A stretch of 64,000 nt of DNA, taken from contig NZ_JAHKRM010000013.1 in NCBI RefSeq assembly GCF_019396345.1, positions 248,001 to 312,000 on the forward strand, in the 5' to 3' direction. The notes below the pieces were generated by a model that saw only the letters and a program-made list of their open reading frames with translations, was not told where the DNA came from and did no database searches. Of the stretch, positions 32,995-41,555 are shown piece after piece (the first letter of the stretch is position 1; each line of letters starts with the position of its first letter). The stretch comes from Nonomuraea guangzhouensis (GTDB taxonomy: Bacteria > Actinomycetota > Actinomycetes > Streptosporangiales > Streptosporangiaceae). Position numbers and translations under genes: made by a program.

Positions 32995-35312
32995 TGTCTG
33001 CCGGCCCGCTGTCGCGAGCTCCAGGCTTTGGCGACCTGCGACCTGGAGGTGAAGCTCAGCTTGCGCAGGATGTTCTCGACATGGCCTTCGGCGGTGCGCT
33101 GGGCGATCACCAGGGTCTCCGCGATCTGCTTGTTGCTCAGCCCCCGTGCGACGAGCTCGGCGATCTCGCGTTCTCTGCGGGTCAGGACGGACGCGACGTC
33201 GGATTCCGGCTGGGCGCTGCCCGCCTCCCGCGACGGCTTCTCCTCCAGAGCGTGGGCGACGGCCTGATCGAGCGTGAGCTCGGAGCCATACGTGAAGGCC
33301 GCGGTGAACGCCTCCTCCCTGAGGCTCTCCCGTAGCCGGGCCTCGCACAGGATGTGCAGACCGGCCAGATGCCCGAGTCCGGACAGCGACGTCTCGATCG
33401 AGCGCCAGACCATCTGCGCGGCGCCCAGCAATTGGGCGGCCCGTTTGTCCCGCTGCTGATCGGCCATGATCCAGGCGAGACCCTCAAGGCATTGGGCGAT
33501 GCCGAGATGATCGTTGCACCGCAGCTTGAGTCTCAGCGCGTCGCGCATCATGGGCAGGGCGCTGCCGGGATCGCCGCGCCGCCACCGGTCCAGGGCCGTG
33601 ACCCACAAGGCGTAGGAGACGGACCAGTCCGCGTTCACGCGCCGGGACAGCTCCAGGGCCTCCTGGCAGAGCGCCGTCGAGCGGTCGTCGCCCAGGAGGA
33701 CGGCGGCGATGCTGAGCTGGAAGAGGGCGACCCATGCGTGGCCCGGGTGGCCGAGGGCGCGGCGGCGGGCCACGGCGTCCTCCAGCAGGGTGTACGCCCG
33801 CGCGAAGTCTCCGGCCAGCAGTGCGGCGAAGCCGGTGATGTGGACCGTGCCGGCCAACTGCGCCTCGTCACCCAACTGCTCGGCCAGCGCGCGCGACTCC
33901 CGCAACAGCGGTCGCGCGGCCAAGGGGTCGCCCTGCAGCAGGACGAGCCAGGCGTCGACCCACAGGGCCTTGGCCCGCGCGGCGCTGGGGCCGGGCTCCT
34001 GCGCCAGCGCCCGCTCCAGCCAGTGGTGGCCTTCGCTGGGGGAGCTCCACGAGAGCCGGTGGCTCCACATCGCGGCGGCGATCTCGAGGGCGGCCCAGGC
34101 CTGGCCCGGCTCGCTCAAGGAGAACTCCAGTGCCGCCCGTACGTTGGCCTGCTCCTGGCGGATCCGGACGAGCCACTCCATCTGATGCTCGCCGAACCAC
34201 TCGGCCTCCGCCCGCGCGGCCAGGTCGCGGCACCAGTCGCGATGCCGCAGCCGAAGCGCCGTCCGCTGCTGGGGGTCGGCGATACGTTCCCAGCCGTACT
34301 GGCGGAGTGTCTCCAGCATCTCGTAACGCATCCCGGAGCTCTGCGTCTTGCGCCGCAGGATCGACTTGTCGACCAGCTCCGTCAGCACGTGGAGGACGTC
34401 TTCGCGGGTGATCCCGTCGCCCGAGCACACCTCTTCGACCGCTTCGAGATCGCAGCCGCCGGAGAAGACCGACAGCCGTTCCCACAGGGTCCGTTCCTCG
34501 GGCGAGCACAGGTGATGGCTCCAGTCCACCAGCGTCTGCAGCGTCCTCTGCCGTGGCACCGCGACCATGTGCCCCTTCGACAGCAACTGGAACCGGTCGT
34601 TCAGCCGATCGAGGATCTGGTCCACGGACAAGGCCCGCATGCGCACCGCCGCGAGCTCGATGGCCAGCGGGATCCCGTCCAGCCGCCGGCACAGTTGCGT
34701 CACCGCCCCGCTGTTGGCCTCGTTGACGGTGAACCCTGGCACGACGGCCGCCACCCGGTCGGCGAACAGCCGCACCGCCTCGTAGTGTGCTTCGGCATCG
34801 GCGAGCACGGTCTCGTCCGCCCCCGGCACCGTCAACGGCGGCACCTCCAGCAGGTGCTCGCTCTGCACCCCCAGGGATTGCCGGCTGGTCGCGAGAATGC
34901 GCAGCTCGGGCGCCGCGGAGAGCAGCTTGCCGGCCAGGATGGCGCACTCGTTCAGCAGGTGCTCGCAGTTGTCCAGGACCAGGAGCAGCCGCTTGCCCAA
35001 CAGGTGCTCGGAGAGAGAGGCCACATCCGGGTGGTGGCAGCCGATCGTCTCGCCGATCGTCTCCGTGAGCAGCTCTTCGGCCGTGAGCGGAGCCAGGTCG
35101 ATCAGCCACATCCCGTCGGGGAAGACCCGGGACATCTCCGCCGCGACCCTCATCGCCAGCCGCGTCTTGCCCACTCCGCCGGGACCGGTCAGCGTCACCA
35201 TCCGCCCAGCGGCAAGCAGTCGCTTGGTCTCGGCCAGTTCGTGCCGACGACCAACGAAACTCGTCAGTTCGGCTGGCAGGTTCCCCGTATGCCGCCGTGT
35301 CATTGCCCCCAT
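32991..35312 (-). CDS. LuxR-type STAND (LAL-like) transcriptional regulator
   Basis: A 773-residue ATP-dependent regulator. The N-terminal NB-ARC/STAND ATPase has P-loop TGPGGVGKTRLAMR (about residues 42-55), Walker B KRLLLVLDNCEHLL, the sensor-like ILATSRQSLGV and GIPLAIELAAVRMRAL. A central TPR-like region follows. The C-terminal HTH (about 709-765) reads LTRREREIAELVARGLSNKQ with the typical recognition helix. It is the first gene of the operon with the sugar ABC importer, sharing GTGA with the ATPase, which suggests it senses or controls that sugar. The ATG at 35303 is an alternative start with a better ribosome-binding site. A 16-bp palindrome lies about 104 bp upstream. Confidence 0.9.
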   Translation of the reverse strand: MGAMTRRHTGNLPAELTSFVGRRHELAETKRLLAAGRMVTLTGPGGVGKTRLAMRVAAEMSRVFPDGMWLIDLAPLTAEELLTETIGETIGCHHPDVASLSEHLLGKRLLLVLDNCEHLLNECAILAGKLLSAAPELRILATSRQSLGVQSEHLLEVPPLTVPGADETVLADAEAHYEAVRLFADRVAAVVPGFTVNEANSGAVTQLCRRLDGIPLAIELAAVRMRALSVDQILDRLNDRFQLLSKGHMVAVPRQRTLQTLVDWSHHLCSPEERTLWERLSVFSGGCDLEAVEEVCSGDGITREDVLHVLTELVDKSILRRKTQSSGMRYEMLETLRQYGWERIADPQQRTALRLRHRDWCRDLAARAEAEWFGEHQMEWLVRIRQEQANVRAALEFSLSEPGQAWAALEIAAAMWSHRLSWSSPSEGHHWLERALAQEPGPSAARAKALWVDAWLVLLQGDPLAARPLLRESRALAEQLGDEAQLAGTVHITGFAALLAGDFARAYTLLEDAVARRRALGHPGHAWVALFQLSIAAVLLGDDRSTALCQEALELSRRVNADWSVSYALWVTALDRWRRGDPGSALPMMRDALRLKLRCNDHLGIAQCLEGLAWIMADQQRDKRAAQLLGAAQMVWRSIETSLSGLGHLAGLHILCEARLRESLREEAFTAAFTYGSELTLDQAVAHALEEKPSREAGSAQPESDVASVLTRREREIAELVARGLSNKQIAETLVIAQRTAEGHVENILRKLSFTSRSQVAKAWSSRQRAGRQ

Positions 35313-35415
35313 GACAATTTCAGGCTAGCTCATCCCGGCCCGGTGAGTTCGCCGAGCCCTTGTGGACAGGCGCTCGCGTCATGCCGCCTTGACCTGCGGT
35401 GGAGGCTGCCTCTAC

Positions 35416-35431
35416 CTACCTACGTAGGTAG
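35416..35431. promoter_or_regulatory. Perfect 16-bp palindrome in divergent promoter
   Basis: CTACCTAC-GTAGGTAG lies in the 232-bp region between the LuxR regulator gene and DUF5999. A third CTAC precedes it. It is a good candidate operator for a dimeric regulator of one or both genes. Confidence 0.6.
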
Positions 35432-35544
35432 AAACGGGGGTTCGTATAGGCATTTATCCCGTCTTACACCCGCCGTTTGCCTGCGCATGATGGTTGCGTC
35501 AGAAAGAACCGCTGTGATACCGGCGAAGATATAGAGGAACGATC

Positions 35545-35739
35545 ATGTGCCAGCACCAGCCCCGGTGCCCATCCGCATACGCCTTCGACCACGAGGCCGC
35601 CCGCCTGGTGGCGTTCCACCCGGAACAAGGGTGGGGCCTGCTGTGCAACGGCGTAGTGGTCTTCGAGGACAATGGCGAGATCCTGCCCGACGGGCGCTGC
35701 GTCGCCGCCAACTACGACTACTCCGGGCGGGCGGCATGA
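35545..35739 (+). CDS. DUF5999-family small protein
   Basis: A 64-residue protein matching the DUF5999 pattern common in Streptomyces: MCQHQPRCPSA, HPEQGWGLLCNGVVVFEDNG and a terminal LPDGRCVA. Two N-terminal Cys with two His could bind a metal. The role is unknown; family members are often beside anti-sigma-like ATPases, and here the stop overlaps the start of such a gene (ATGA), so the two are translationally coupled. Confidence 0.85.
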   Translation: MCQHQPRCPSAYAFDHEAARLVAFHPEQGWGLLCNGVVVFEDNGEILPDGRCVAANYDYSGRAA

Positions 35740-36302
35740 ACCAGCACCTCGGATCCGCGCTCATGGAAGCGCCCCCGCAGGACGGCTCGCGGGACGCGGC
35801 CATGCCCTGGAACGGTCACACCTCGCTCTGGACCCGGCTCAAGGCCGGCGTCCGGCGCCTGGGGGAGTACGCCACCGGCTCCGGCCAGGTGCCCGGCGAG
35901 CAGGTCGCCTCATGGTGGCTTTCGCCAAGCATGTCCACAGTGCCGCGGGTACGACGTCTCACCCGTGCCCGGCTGGCCGCATGGGGTCTCGACGAACCGG
36001 CGGAGGTCGCCGAGCTGCTGGTCAGCGAGATCGTCACCAATGCGCTGCGGTATGCGCCAGGACCGTACCGGCTGACTCTCTCCGTCACCGACGGCCTGCT
36101 GCGCGGCGAGGTCGAGGACGCGGGCGCCGCGCCGCCGCTCCGCGTCCACCACGCCCTGCCGGGCGACGAGCAAGGCCGCGGCCTGGACATGATCGACGTG
36201 CTGGCCTGCTGCTGGGGCAGTGACTCCACAGCCGAGGGAAAGACCGTCTGGTTCGAACTCCCCACGAGGTCGGCCGGGGTCACCCATCATCCTCACAGGT
36301 GA
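35736..36302 (+). CDS. ATP-binding protein, anti-sigma (RsbW/HATPase_c_2) type
   Basis: A 188-residue protein. The C-terminal 110 residues form a GHKL ATPase of the anti-sigma regulatory kind: SEIVTNALRYAP (N-box), DAGAAPP (G1-like) and DEQGRGLDMIDVLACCWG (G2-box). The N-terminal 70 residues are unassigned. Such proteins bind sigma factors or anti-anti-sigma partners and may phosphorylate the latter. It is coupled to DUF5999 upstream. Its last 23 bp overlap antisense with the STAND gene end. Confidence 0.82.
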   Translation: MNQHLGSALMEAPPQDGSRDAAMPWNGHTSLWTRLKAGVRRLGEYATGSGQVPGEQVASWWLSPSMSTVPRVRRLTRARLAAWGLDEPAEVAELLVSEIVTNALRYAPGPYRLTLSVTDGLLRGEVEDAGAAPPLRVHHALPGDEQGRGLDMIDVLACCWGSDSTAEGKTVWFELPTRSAGVTHHPHR

Positions 36303-38364
36303 GCACGCGTTCGAGGCCGAGACTCGCCCCGTCTCGGAAGCTCGCCGTGAACGCCCGATCCCCCAGGGCGTCGCGGGCCTGCTCCACGCAGCGCTCGTGC
36401 CATCTCGCGTGGTACGACAGCCGCATGGGTGAGGCGTCCACCACCTGCCACAACGAGTGCGCCGCCCCCAGCAAGCGGGCGGCCTTTTCATGGTCCTGGC
36501 GCGCACCGGCGATCCACGCCAGCACCTCCAGGCACTGCGTCAGGCACCACCGGTCGTTGATCTCCCCGGTGAACTCGGCGGCCTCCCTCACCAGCGTGTC
36601 GGCCCGCTGGTAGTCGCCCAGGTTCCACACGGCCATGCCGAGCGCCAGCTGGGCGTACCCGCGCGACACCTGCGCGTGATGAGCCTCGCAGAGCGCCAGG
36701 GCCTCCGCGCCGAATCCGGCGGCCCGGCCGGGATCCTCGATCGAACCGTACACGGCCGCGTAGTACAGACTGAACATCTCACCGTCCACGTCCCCGGCGG
36801 CCCGGAAGAGGGCGAGCGACTCCTCCAAGAGCGCGAGGCCACGCCGGGCGTCCCCGGTGGAGCACGCTGCGACACCGGAGGTCCGGATGGCGAACGGCAG
36901 GACATCCTCGTTCCCCGGCCGCCGTGCGATGCGGCGGCATTCCTCAAGTCTCGGCATGGCTTTCGCCAGGTCGCCCTGCCGGAGGGCGAGCATGCTGTCC
37001 ACCCAGAGCGCCGTCGCCCGGGCGCTGTTCGCCGCCCGCACCGGCTTCAGGGTGCGCTCCAGCCAGTAGCGGCCCTCGGTGAGGGAGCCGGCGAGGAGCC
37101 AGAAGGACCACATCGCCGACGCCGTCTCGAGCCCCACGAGAGCCAGGGCCGGGTCACTCAGGCACAGCTCGAGCCCGACGCGGAGGTTGGGCAGCTCTCG
37201 TTGCAGGAGCAGGTACCGCTCCAGCTGGTCGGGGACGATCGCGTCGATCCGGTGCCGGTCGACCAGGTCCCGGTAGTGGCCGACATAGCGCCGGCGCAGT
37301 GCCCGCTCTTCGGTGGACGCCAGCTGCTCGGACCCGTACGCGCGGATGCTCTCCAGCATGCGATACCGAAGGCCGGTCGCCCCCCGCTCGCCGACCAGGA
37401 CCGACTTGTCCACCAACCCGGTCACCAGATCGATCATCTCGTCGGGGGCGATCCCCGCACCGGAACACACCGCCTCGGCGGTGTCCAGGTCGACCCCGCC
37501 GGGGAACATCGACAGCCGGGCCCACAACCGCTGCTCCGCCGGTGAGCACAGGCGGAAGCTCCAGTCCATGGTCGCGCGGAGCGTCTGATGGCGTGGCGTC
37601 GTGGCGGGGCTCCCCGCCGCCAGCACCTCGAAGCACTCGTCCAGCTCGCGCGTGAGCTCTTCCAAGGGCAGGGCCCGCAGCTGTACGGCGGCCAGCTCGA
37701 TCGCCAGCGGGATCCCCTCCAGGCGCCGGGCCAGGCGTGCCACGCAGGCCGCGTTATGTGTGTCCAGGGCGAAACCGGGTGACACGCTCGCCGCCCGCTC
37801 CACGAAGAGGCGCACCGAATCGTGCCGGGCGACGCGGCGGGGCGGATGGCCGGGGTCCGGCACGGACAGCGACGGAACCGGCAGCACCTGCTCGCCGTAC
37901 ACCCCCAGCGTCTGCCTGCTGGTCGCCAGGATCCGCAGCCTGGGAGCGCCGCGCAGGAGCCGGTCCACGAAACGGGCGCAGTCGTCGAGCAGATGTTCGC
38001 AGTTGTCGAGGACCAGCAGCATCCGCTTGTCCGCCAGATGGTCCATCAGCACGGTCATGGGGTCGGATCCCGCCTCGCGCAGGCCCAGTGCCCCGGCGAC
38101 CATCGGTTCCAGCAGGTCACCGGCCTCCAGGGTGGCCAGTTCGATGACCTCCACGCCGTCTTTGTAGGCGCCCCGCAGGAGCTCCGCGATCCTGAGCGCC
38201 AGCCGGCTCTTGCCGACACCGCCTGTGCCGGTCAAGGTCAGCAACCGGGCCTGCGACAGTCCCCTCCTGGCTGCGGCCAGCTCGTGCCTGCGCCCGACGA
38301 AGCTGGACCCGTCCAGGTAAGGGCGAGCCCGGTTCGCGGAACGCTCCGAAGCCACCTGAGCCAT
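36280..38364 (-). CDS. STAND ATPase lacking a DNA-binding domain
   Basis: A 694-residue protein paralogous to the LuxR regulator encoded at 32991-35312. It has the same order: FVGRRHELAAARRGLS, P-loop TGTGGVGKSRLALR (about 44-57), KRMLLVLDNCEHLL, RILATSRQTLGVYG, GIPLAIELAAVQLRAL, then TPR-like repeats. It ends after the TPR region (EDDG), with no C-terminal LuxR HTH and no N-terminal SARP domain. The ATPase motifs are intact, so it may work by binding partners rather than DNA. The ATG has GGAG five bases upstream. It converges with the HATPase gene with a 23-bp overlap. Confidence 0.85.
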   Translation of the reverse strand: MAQVASERSANRARPYLDGSSFVGRRHELAAARRGLSQARLLTLTGTGGVGKSRLALRIAELLRGAYKDGVEVIELATLEAGDLLEPMVAGALGLREAGSDPMTVLMDHLADKRMLLVLDNCEHLLDDCARFVDRLLRGAPRLRILATSRQTLGVYGEQVLPVPSLSVPDPGHPPRRVARHDSVRLFVERAASVSPGFALDTHNAACVARLARRLEGIPLAIELAAVQLRALPLEELTRELDECFEVLAAGSPATTPRHQTLRATMDWSFRLCSPAEQRLWARLSMFPGGVDLDTAEAVCSGAGIAPDEMIDLVTGLVDKSVLVGERGATGLRYRMLESIRAYGSEQLASTEERALRRRYVGHYRDLVDRHRIDAIVPDQLERYLLLQRELPNLRVGLELCLSDPALALVGLETASAMWSFWLLAGSLTEGRYWLERTLKPVRAANSARATALWVDSMLALRQGDLAKAMPRLEECRRIARRPGNEDVLPFAIRTSGVAACSTGDARRGLALLEESLALFRAAGDVDGEMFSLYYAAVYGSIEDPGRAAGFGAEALALCEAHHAQVSRGYAQLALGMAVWNLGDYQRADTLVREAAEFTGEINDRWCLTQCLEVLAWIAGARQDHEKAARLLGAAHSLWQVVDASPMRLSYHARWHERCVEQARDALGDRAFTASFRDGASLGLERVLTCEDDG

Positions 38365-38420
38365 GACTGCTCCACCGGCTCAGAGTCAGAGCCGACGTAA
38401 CCACACTATCCCGGCCCAGT

Positions 38421-38476
38421 TGCGTACATCGAACCCTCATGCGTACAGTGTTCGCATCAAGAGCATCATGTACGCA
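38421..38476. promoter_or_regulatory. Three TGCGTACA sites in a promoter
   Basis: TGCGTACA occurs at 38421-38428 and 38440-38447 (direct, 19 bp apart) and inverted as TGTACGCA at 38469-38476. The outer pair extends to TTGCGTACAT and ATGTACGCAA, perfect 10-bp arms. All lie between the divergent STAND and serine-hydrolase genes. Confidence 0.6.
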
Positions 38477-38493
38477 ACATGAGGAGCATCCAG

Positions 38494-39870
38494 ATGTCGA
38501 CGAACCTGACCACCCGCTGGCAGGCGCGGCTGGACGAGCTGCGCGCCGCCCACCACGTGCCGGGCGCGGCGCTGGCCGTGCTGGTCGACGGCCAGATCCA
38601 TGAGCTGGCGAGCGGGGTGCTGCACCGGGGGACCGGTGTGGAGGCGACGACCGACTCGGTGTTCCTGTCCGGCTCGATCGCCAAGGTCTACACCGCCACG
38701 CTGGTGATGCAGCTGGCCGACTCCGGTGCGCTGGACCTGGACGCGCCGGTGGTGAATGTGCTGCCGGAGTTCGCCACCCCCGACCCCGAGGCCACCAAGA
38801 CCATCACGCCTCGCCAGTTGCTCTCCCACACCGGCGGGGTGACCAACGACTTCACCTACGACGCCGGCCGGGGTGACGACTGCCTGGCCCGCTATGTCCA
38901 GGCCGCCCAGAGGGTGCCGCTGGACTGCCCGCCCGGCACCGCGATCTCCTACGGCAGCCTCGGCTACGTGGTGCTGGGCCGCATCATCGAGGTGCTGACC
39001 GGCCAGACCTGGGACCAGGCGCTCAAGGACCGGATCTTCACCCCGCTCGGGCTCGGCCACTCGATGACGCTGCCCGAGGAGGCGCTGCGCTTCCGCGCGG
39101 CGATGAGCCACCTGGGCGAGGCCGGTCAGGACCCCGAGCCCGCGCCCCACTGGGACCTGATGCCGCGCTCGGCGGGCCCCTACGGCCGGATCATCAGCTC
39201 GGCCGGCGACATGGTGCGCTTCGCCCAGATGCACCTCAACGGCGGCGACGGCGTGCTGTCGGCGGACGCCGTCGCCGCCATGCAGCGCCGCGAGGTGGAC
39301 GTGCCGGACAAGTGGACCGTCAGCGCCGACGGCTGGGGCCTGGGCTGGACCCTGTACGACTGGGACGGCATCGCCGGCTACGGCCACGACGGTGCCGCCA
39401 TCGGCCAGTACGCCTACCTGCGGGTCGTGCCGCACGCGGGCGTGGCCGTCGCCCTGCTGACCAACGGCGGCGGCGCCCGCCAGTTGTACGCCGACCTGTT
39501 CCGGGACCTGCTCGGCGAACTCGCCGGAGTGCGGATGCCGGCCCCCTTCCTCCCGGCCGCCGAGCCGCCCGCGATCGACCTGGCGCCGCTGCTCGGCACG
39601 TACCGGCGCGAGGGCGTCGTCATCACCGTCACACGGCAGGACGACGGCAGGGCGCACATGCGCTACGAGTTCGTCGACGGCATGAAGGACCTCTCCCCGC
39701 CCCTGGAGATGACCCTGGAGCCGGTCACGGAGACGGTCTTCGCCGCCTCCGGCGCCGGCCCCTCCTTCAGCGAGGACTACATGCCCGTGGTCTTCGCCAC
39801 CCTGGCCAACGGCACCGAGTGCGTGTACGTCGGCATGCGCGCGACCCCCAAGACCGCTCTGAGAGACTGA
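38494..39870 (+). CDS. Serine hydrolase (beta-lactamase/class C-like)
   Basis: A 458-residue penicillin-recognising enzyme family protein. SxxK is SGSIAKVY (Ser-Ile-Ala-Lys), the second motif is ISYGSLGY (Tyr-x-Ser) and the third is YGHDG (HxG). Such enzymes include esterases, D-aminopeptidases and beta-lactamases; without a signal peptide here it is more likely a cytosolic esterase/peptidase. A C-terminal domain (about 370-458) resembles the lipocalin-like end of related proteins. GAGGAG lies seven bases before the ATG at 38494. PhzF follows with 4 bp between them, so the two may form an operon. Confidence 0.85.
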   Translation: MSTNLTTRWQARLDELRAAHHVPGAALAVLVDGQIHELASGVLHRGTGVEATTDSVFLSGSIAKVYTATLVMQLADSGALDLDAPVVNVLPEFATPDPEATKTITPRQLLSHTGGVTNDFTYDAGRGDDCLARYVQAAQRVPLDCPPGTAISYGSLGYVVLGRIIEVLTGQTWDQALKDRIFTPLGLGHSMTLPEEALRFRAAMSHLGEAGQDPEPAPHWDLMPRSAGPYGRIISSAGDMVRFAQMHLNGGDGVLSADAVAAMQRREVDVPDKWTVSADGWGLGWTLYDWDGIAGYGHDGAAIGQYAYLRVVPHAGVAVALLTNGGGARQLYADLFRDLLGELAGVRMPAPFLPAAEPPAIDLAPLLGTYRREGVVITVTRQDDGRAHMRYEFVDGMKDLSPPLEMTLEPVTETVFAASGAGPSFSEDYMPVVFATLANGTECVYVGMRATPKTALRD

Positions 39871-39874
39871 GCGC

Positions 39875-40711
39875 ATGTTGCGCCCGTTCCGGCAAGTCGA
39901 CGTCTTCACCAATACGCCCTACCAGGGAAACCCGCTCGCGGTCGTCCTCGACGGCGAGGGCCTGAGCACCGAGGCGATGCAGCGGTTCGCTCACTGGACG
40001 AACCTGTCCGAGACCACCTTCGTCCTGCCGCCCACCGCGCCCGGCGCCGACTACCGGGTGCGGATCTTCACACCGACGTCCGAGCTGCCCTTCGCCGGGC
40101 ACCCGACGCTGGGCACCTGCCACGCCTGGCTGGAGGCCGGAGGCGTGCCGAAGGAGCCGGAGTCGGTCGTGCAGGAGTGCGGCGCCGGGCTGGTGAGGCT
40201 GCGCAGGACGGACGGCGGGCTGGCGTTCGCCGCGCCCCCGCTGCTGCGGTCGGGGCCGGTGGACGAGCCGCTCGTCGAGCGCATCGCCGGCCTGCTGGGC
40301 ATCGGCCGGGAGGAGATCGTCGACGCCGAGTGGGCCGACAACGGACCCGGCTGGGTGGCGGTGCTGCTGCGGAGCGCGGACGACGTGCTCGCGCTGCGTC
40401 CCGGGCCGATCGACCTCGACCTGGGCGTGGTGGGCCCCTATCCGCCGGGGTCGCCGCTCGCGATCGAGCTGCGGGCGTTCTTCCCGCTCAACGGCAGCAC
40501 GGTCGAGGACCCGGTGACCGGCAGCCTGAACGCCTCGGTCGCCCAGTGGCTGCTGCGCACCGGCCGCGTCACCGCCCCCTACCTGGCCGGCCAGGGCACC
40601 GTGCTGGGCCGCGCCGGACGCGTCCACATCACCACCGGCCCCGAAAGCGCGCCCACGGTCTGGGTGGGCGGCTCCAGCGTCACGTGCGTCACCGGCCAGG
40701 TCGAACTGTGA
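39875..40711 (+). CDS. PhzF-family isomerase/epimerase
   Basis: A 278-residue protein of the diaminopimelate-epimerase-like fold: RPFRQVDVFTNTPYQGNPLA at the N-terminus, LPFAGHPTLGTCHAWLEAGG in the middle, EDPVTGSLNASVAQWL near the end. PhzF proper isomerises trans-2,3-dihydro-3-hydroxyanthranilate in phenazine synthesis, but no other phenazine genes are present, so it is a homolog of unknown substrate. It overlaps pxpC convergently by 23 bp. Confidence 0.9.
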   Translation: MLRPFRQVDVFTNTPYQGNPLAVVLDGEGLSTEAMQRFAHWTNLSETTFVLPPTAPGADYRVRIFTPTSELPFAGHPTLGTCHAWLEAGGVPKEPESVVQECGAGLVRLRRTDGGLAFAAPPLLRSGPVDEPLVERIAGLLGIGREEIVDAEWADNGPGWVAVLLRSADDVLALRPGPIDLDLGVVGPYPPGSPLAIELRAFFPLNGSTVEDPVTGSLNASVAQWLLRTGRVTAPYLAGQGTVLGRAGRVHITTGPESAPTVWVGGSSVTCVTGQVEL

Positions 40712-41555
40712 ACCGCACCCGGTCACCCGGCCGGAGCTGCGCGGCGATCGGCAGGTCCGCGGCCCGCACCACCCCGATCACCGGATAGCCGCCGGTCGGC
40801 GGATGGTCGGCGAGGAAGATGATCGGCTGCCCGCTCGGCGGCACCTGCACCGCCCCCGTCACCATGCCCTCACTGGGCAGCTCACCCTCCCGCGCCCGCG
40901 CCGGCTCCCGGCCGCGCAGGCGTACCCCCACGCGGTTGCTGTCCTGGCTCACCTCGTACGGCCGCGCGCAGAGCTCGGCCAGCGCGCCCGGCGCGAACCA
41001 GTCGTCGCGCGGCCCCGGCACGAGCCGCAGGACGGCGGGCGGCGGCTGCCCGGCGGGCGCCAGATCCACCGAGATCTCCACCAGGCTCCCCGACTCACCC
41101 ACGGGGAGCATGCTCCCCTGGCGCAGCGGCGCCGGTCCGAGCCCGGAGAGCGAGTCCGTCGACCGGCTGCCGAGCACCGGCTCGACGGCGATCCCGCCCC
41201 GCACGGCCAGGTAGGTCCGCAGCCCCCACGCGGGCGCCCCGAACCGCACCTCGGTCTCGGCCGGAACCCAGAACGGCACACCCATCCCGGCGCTCACCGG
41301 AAGAGCCGACCGCGCGGTCAGCGGACAGGGCGCGCCCGTCACCGCGACCCAGGCGCCCACGTGGAAGGCCAGCCGCGCCTGCCCGTAGGTCAGCTCGATC
41401 CCCGCCGCCTCCTTGGGGTTGCCGACGAGCCGGTTGGCCAGCCGCAGGCTCGCCTCGTCGGCCGCGCCGGAGCAGGGCACGCCCAGGTGCGCGTAGCCGG
41501 GCCGGCCCAGGTCCTGCACGGTCGCGTAGGGGCCCGGCACGAGAATCTCGATCAT
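40689..41555 (-). CDS. pxpC: 5-oxoprolinase subunit PxpC (KipA-like)
   Basis: Carboxyltransferase-fold subunit C of the ATP-dependent 5-oxoprolinase, 288 residues. The start IEILVPGPYATVQDLGRPGY and GVPCSGAADEASLRLANRLV are the family signatures; HPPTGGYPVIGVV ends the fold. With PxpA and PxpB it opens 5-oxoproline (pyroglutamate) to glutamate, a detoxification and salvage reaction. Its ATG overlaps the pxpB stop. The three genes lie head to tail on the minus strand (A, B, C) with 4-bp overlaps. Confidence 0.92.
   Translation of the reverse strand: MIEILVPGPYATVQDLGRPGYAHLGVPCSGAADEASLRLANRLVGNPKEAAGIELTYGQARLAFHVGAWVAVTGAPCPLTARSALPVSAGMGVPFWVPAETEVRFGAPAWGLRTYLAVRGGIAVEPVLGSRSTDSLSGLGPAPLRQGSMLPVGESGSLVEISVDLAPAGQPPPAVLRLVPGPRDDWFAPGALAELCARPYEVSQDSNRVGVRLRGREPARAREGELPSEGMVTGAVQVPPSGQPIIFLADHPPTGGYPVIGVVRAADLPIAAQLRPGDRVRFTVRPGR

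Noticed and set aside
32991..38364. STAND pair as an anti-phage (Avs-like) defence system
   Set aside because: One protein has a LuxR HTH and is coupled to a sugar importer, and no nuclease or other effector domain is visible; a regulatory role fits better.
39875..40711. Phenazine biosynthesis cluster suggested by PhzF
   Set aside because: No phzA/B, C, D, E or G neighbours; PhzF homologs are common outside phenazine pathways.
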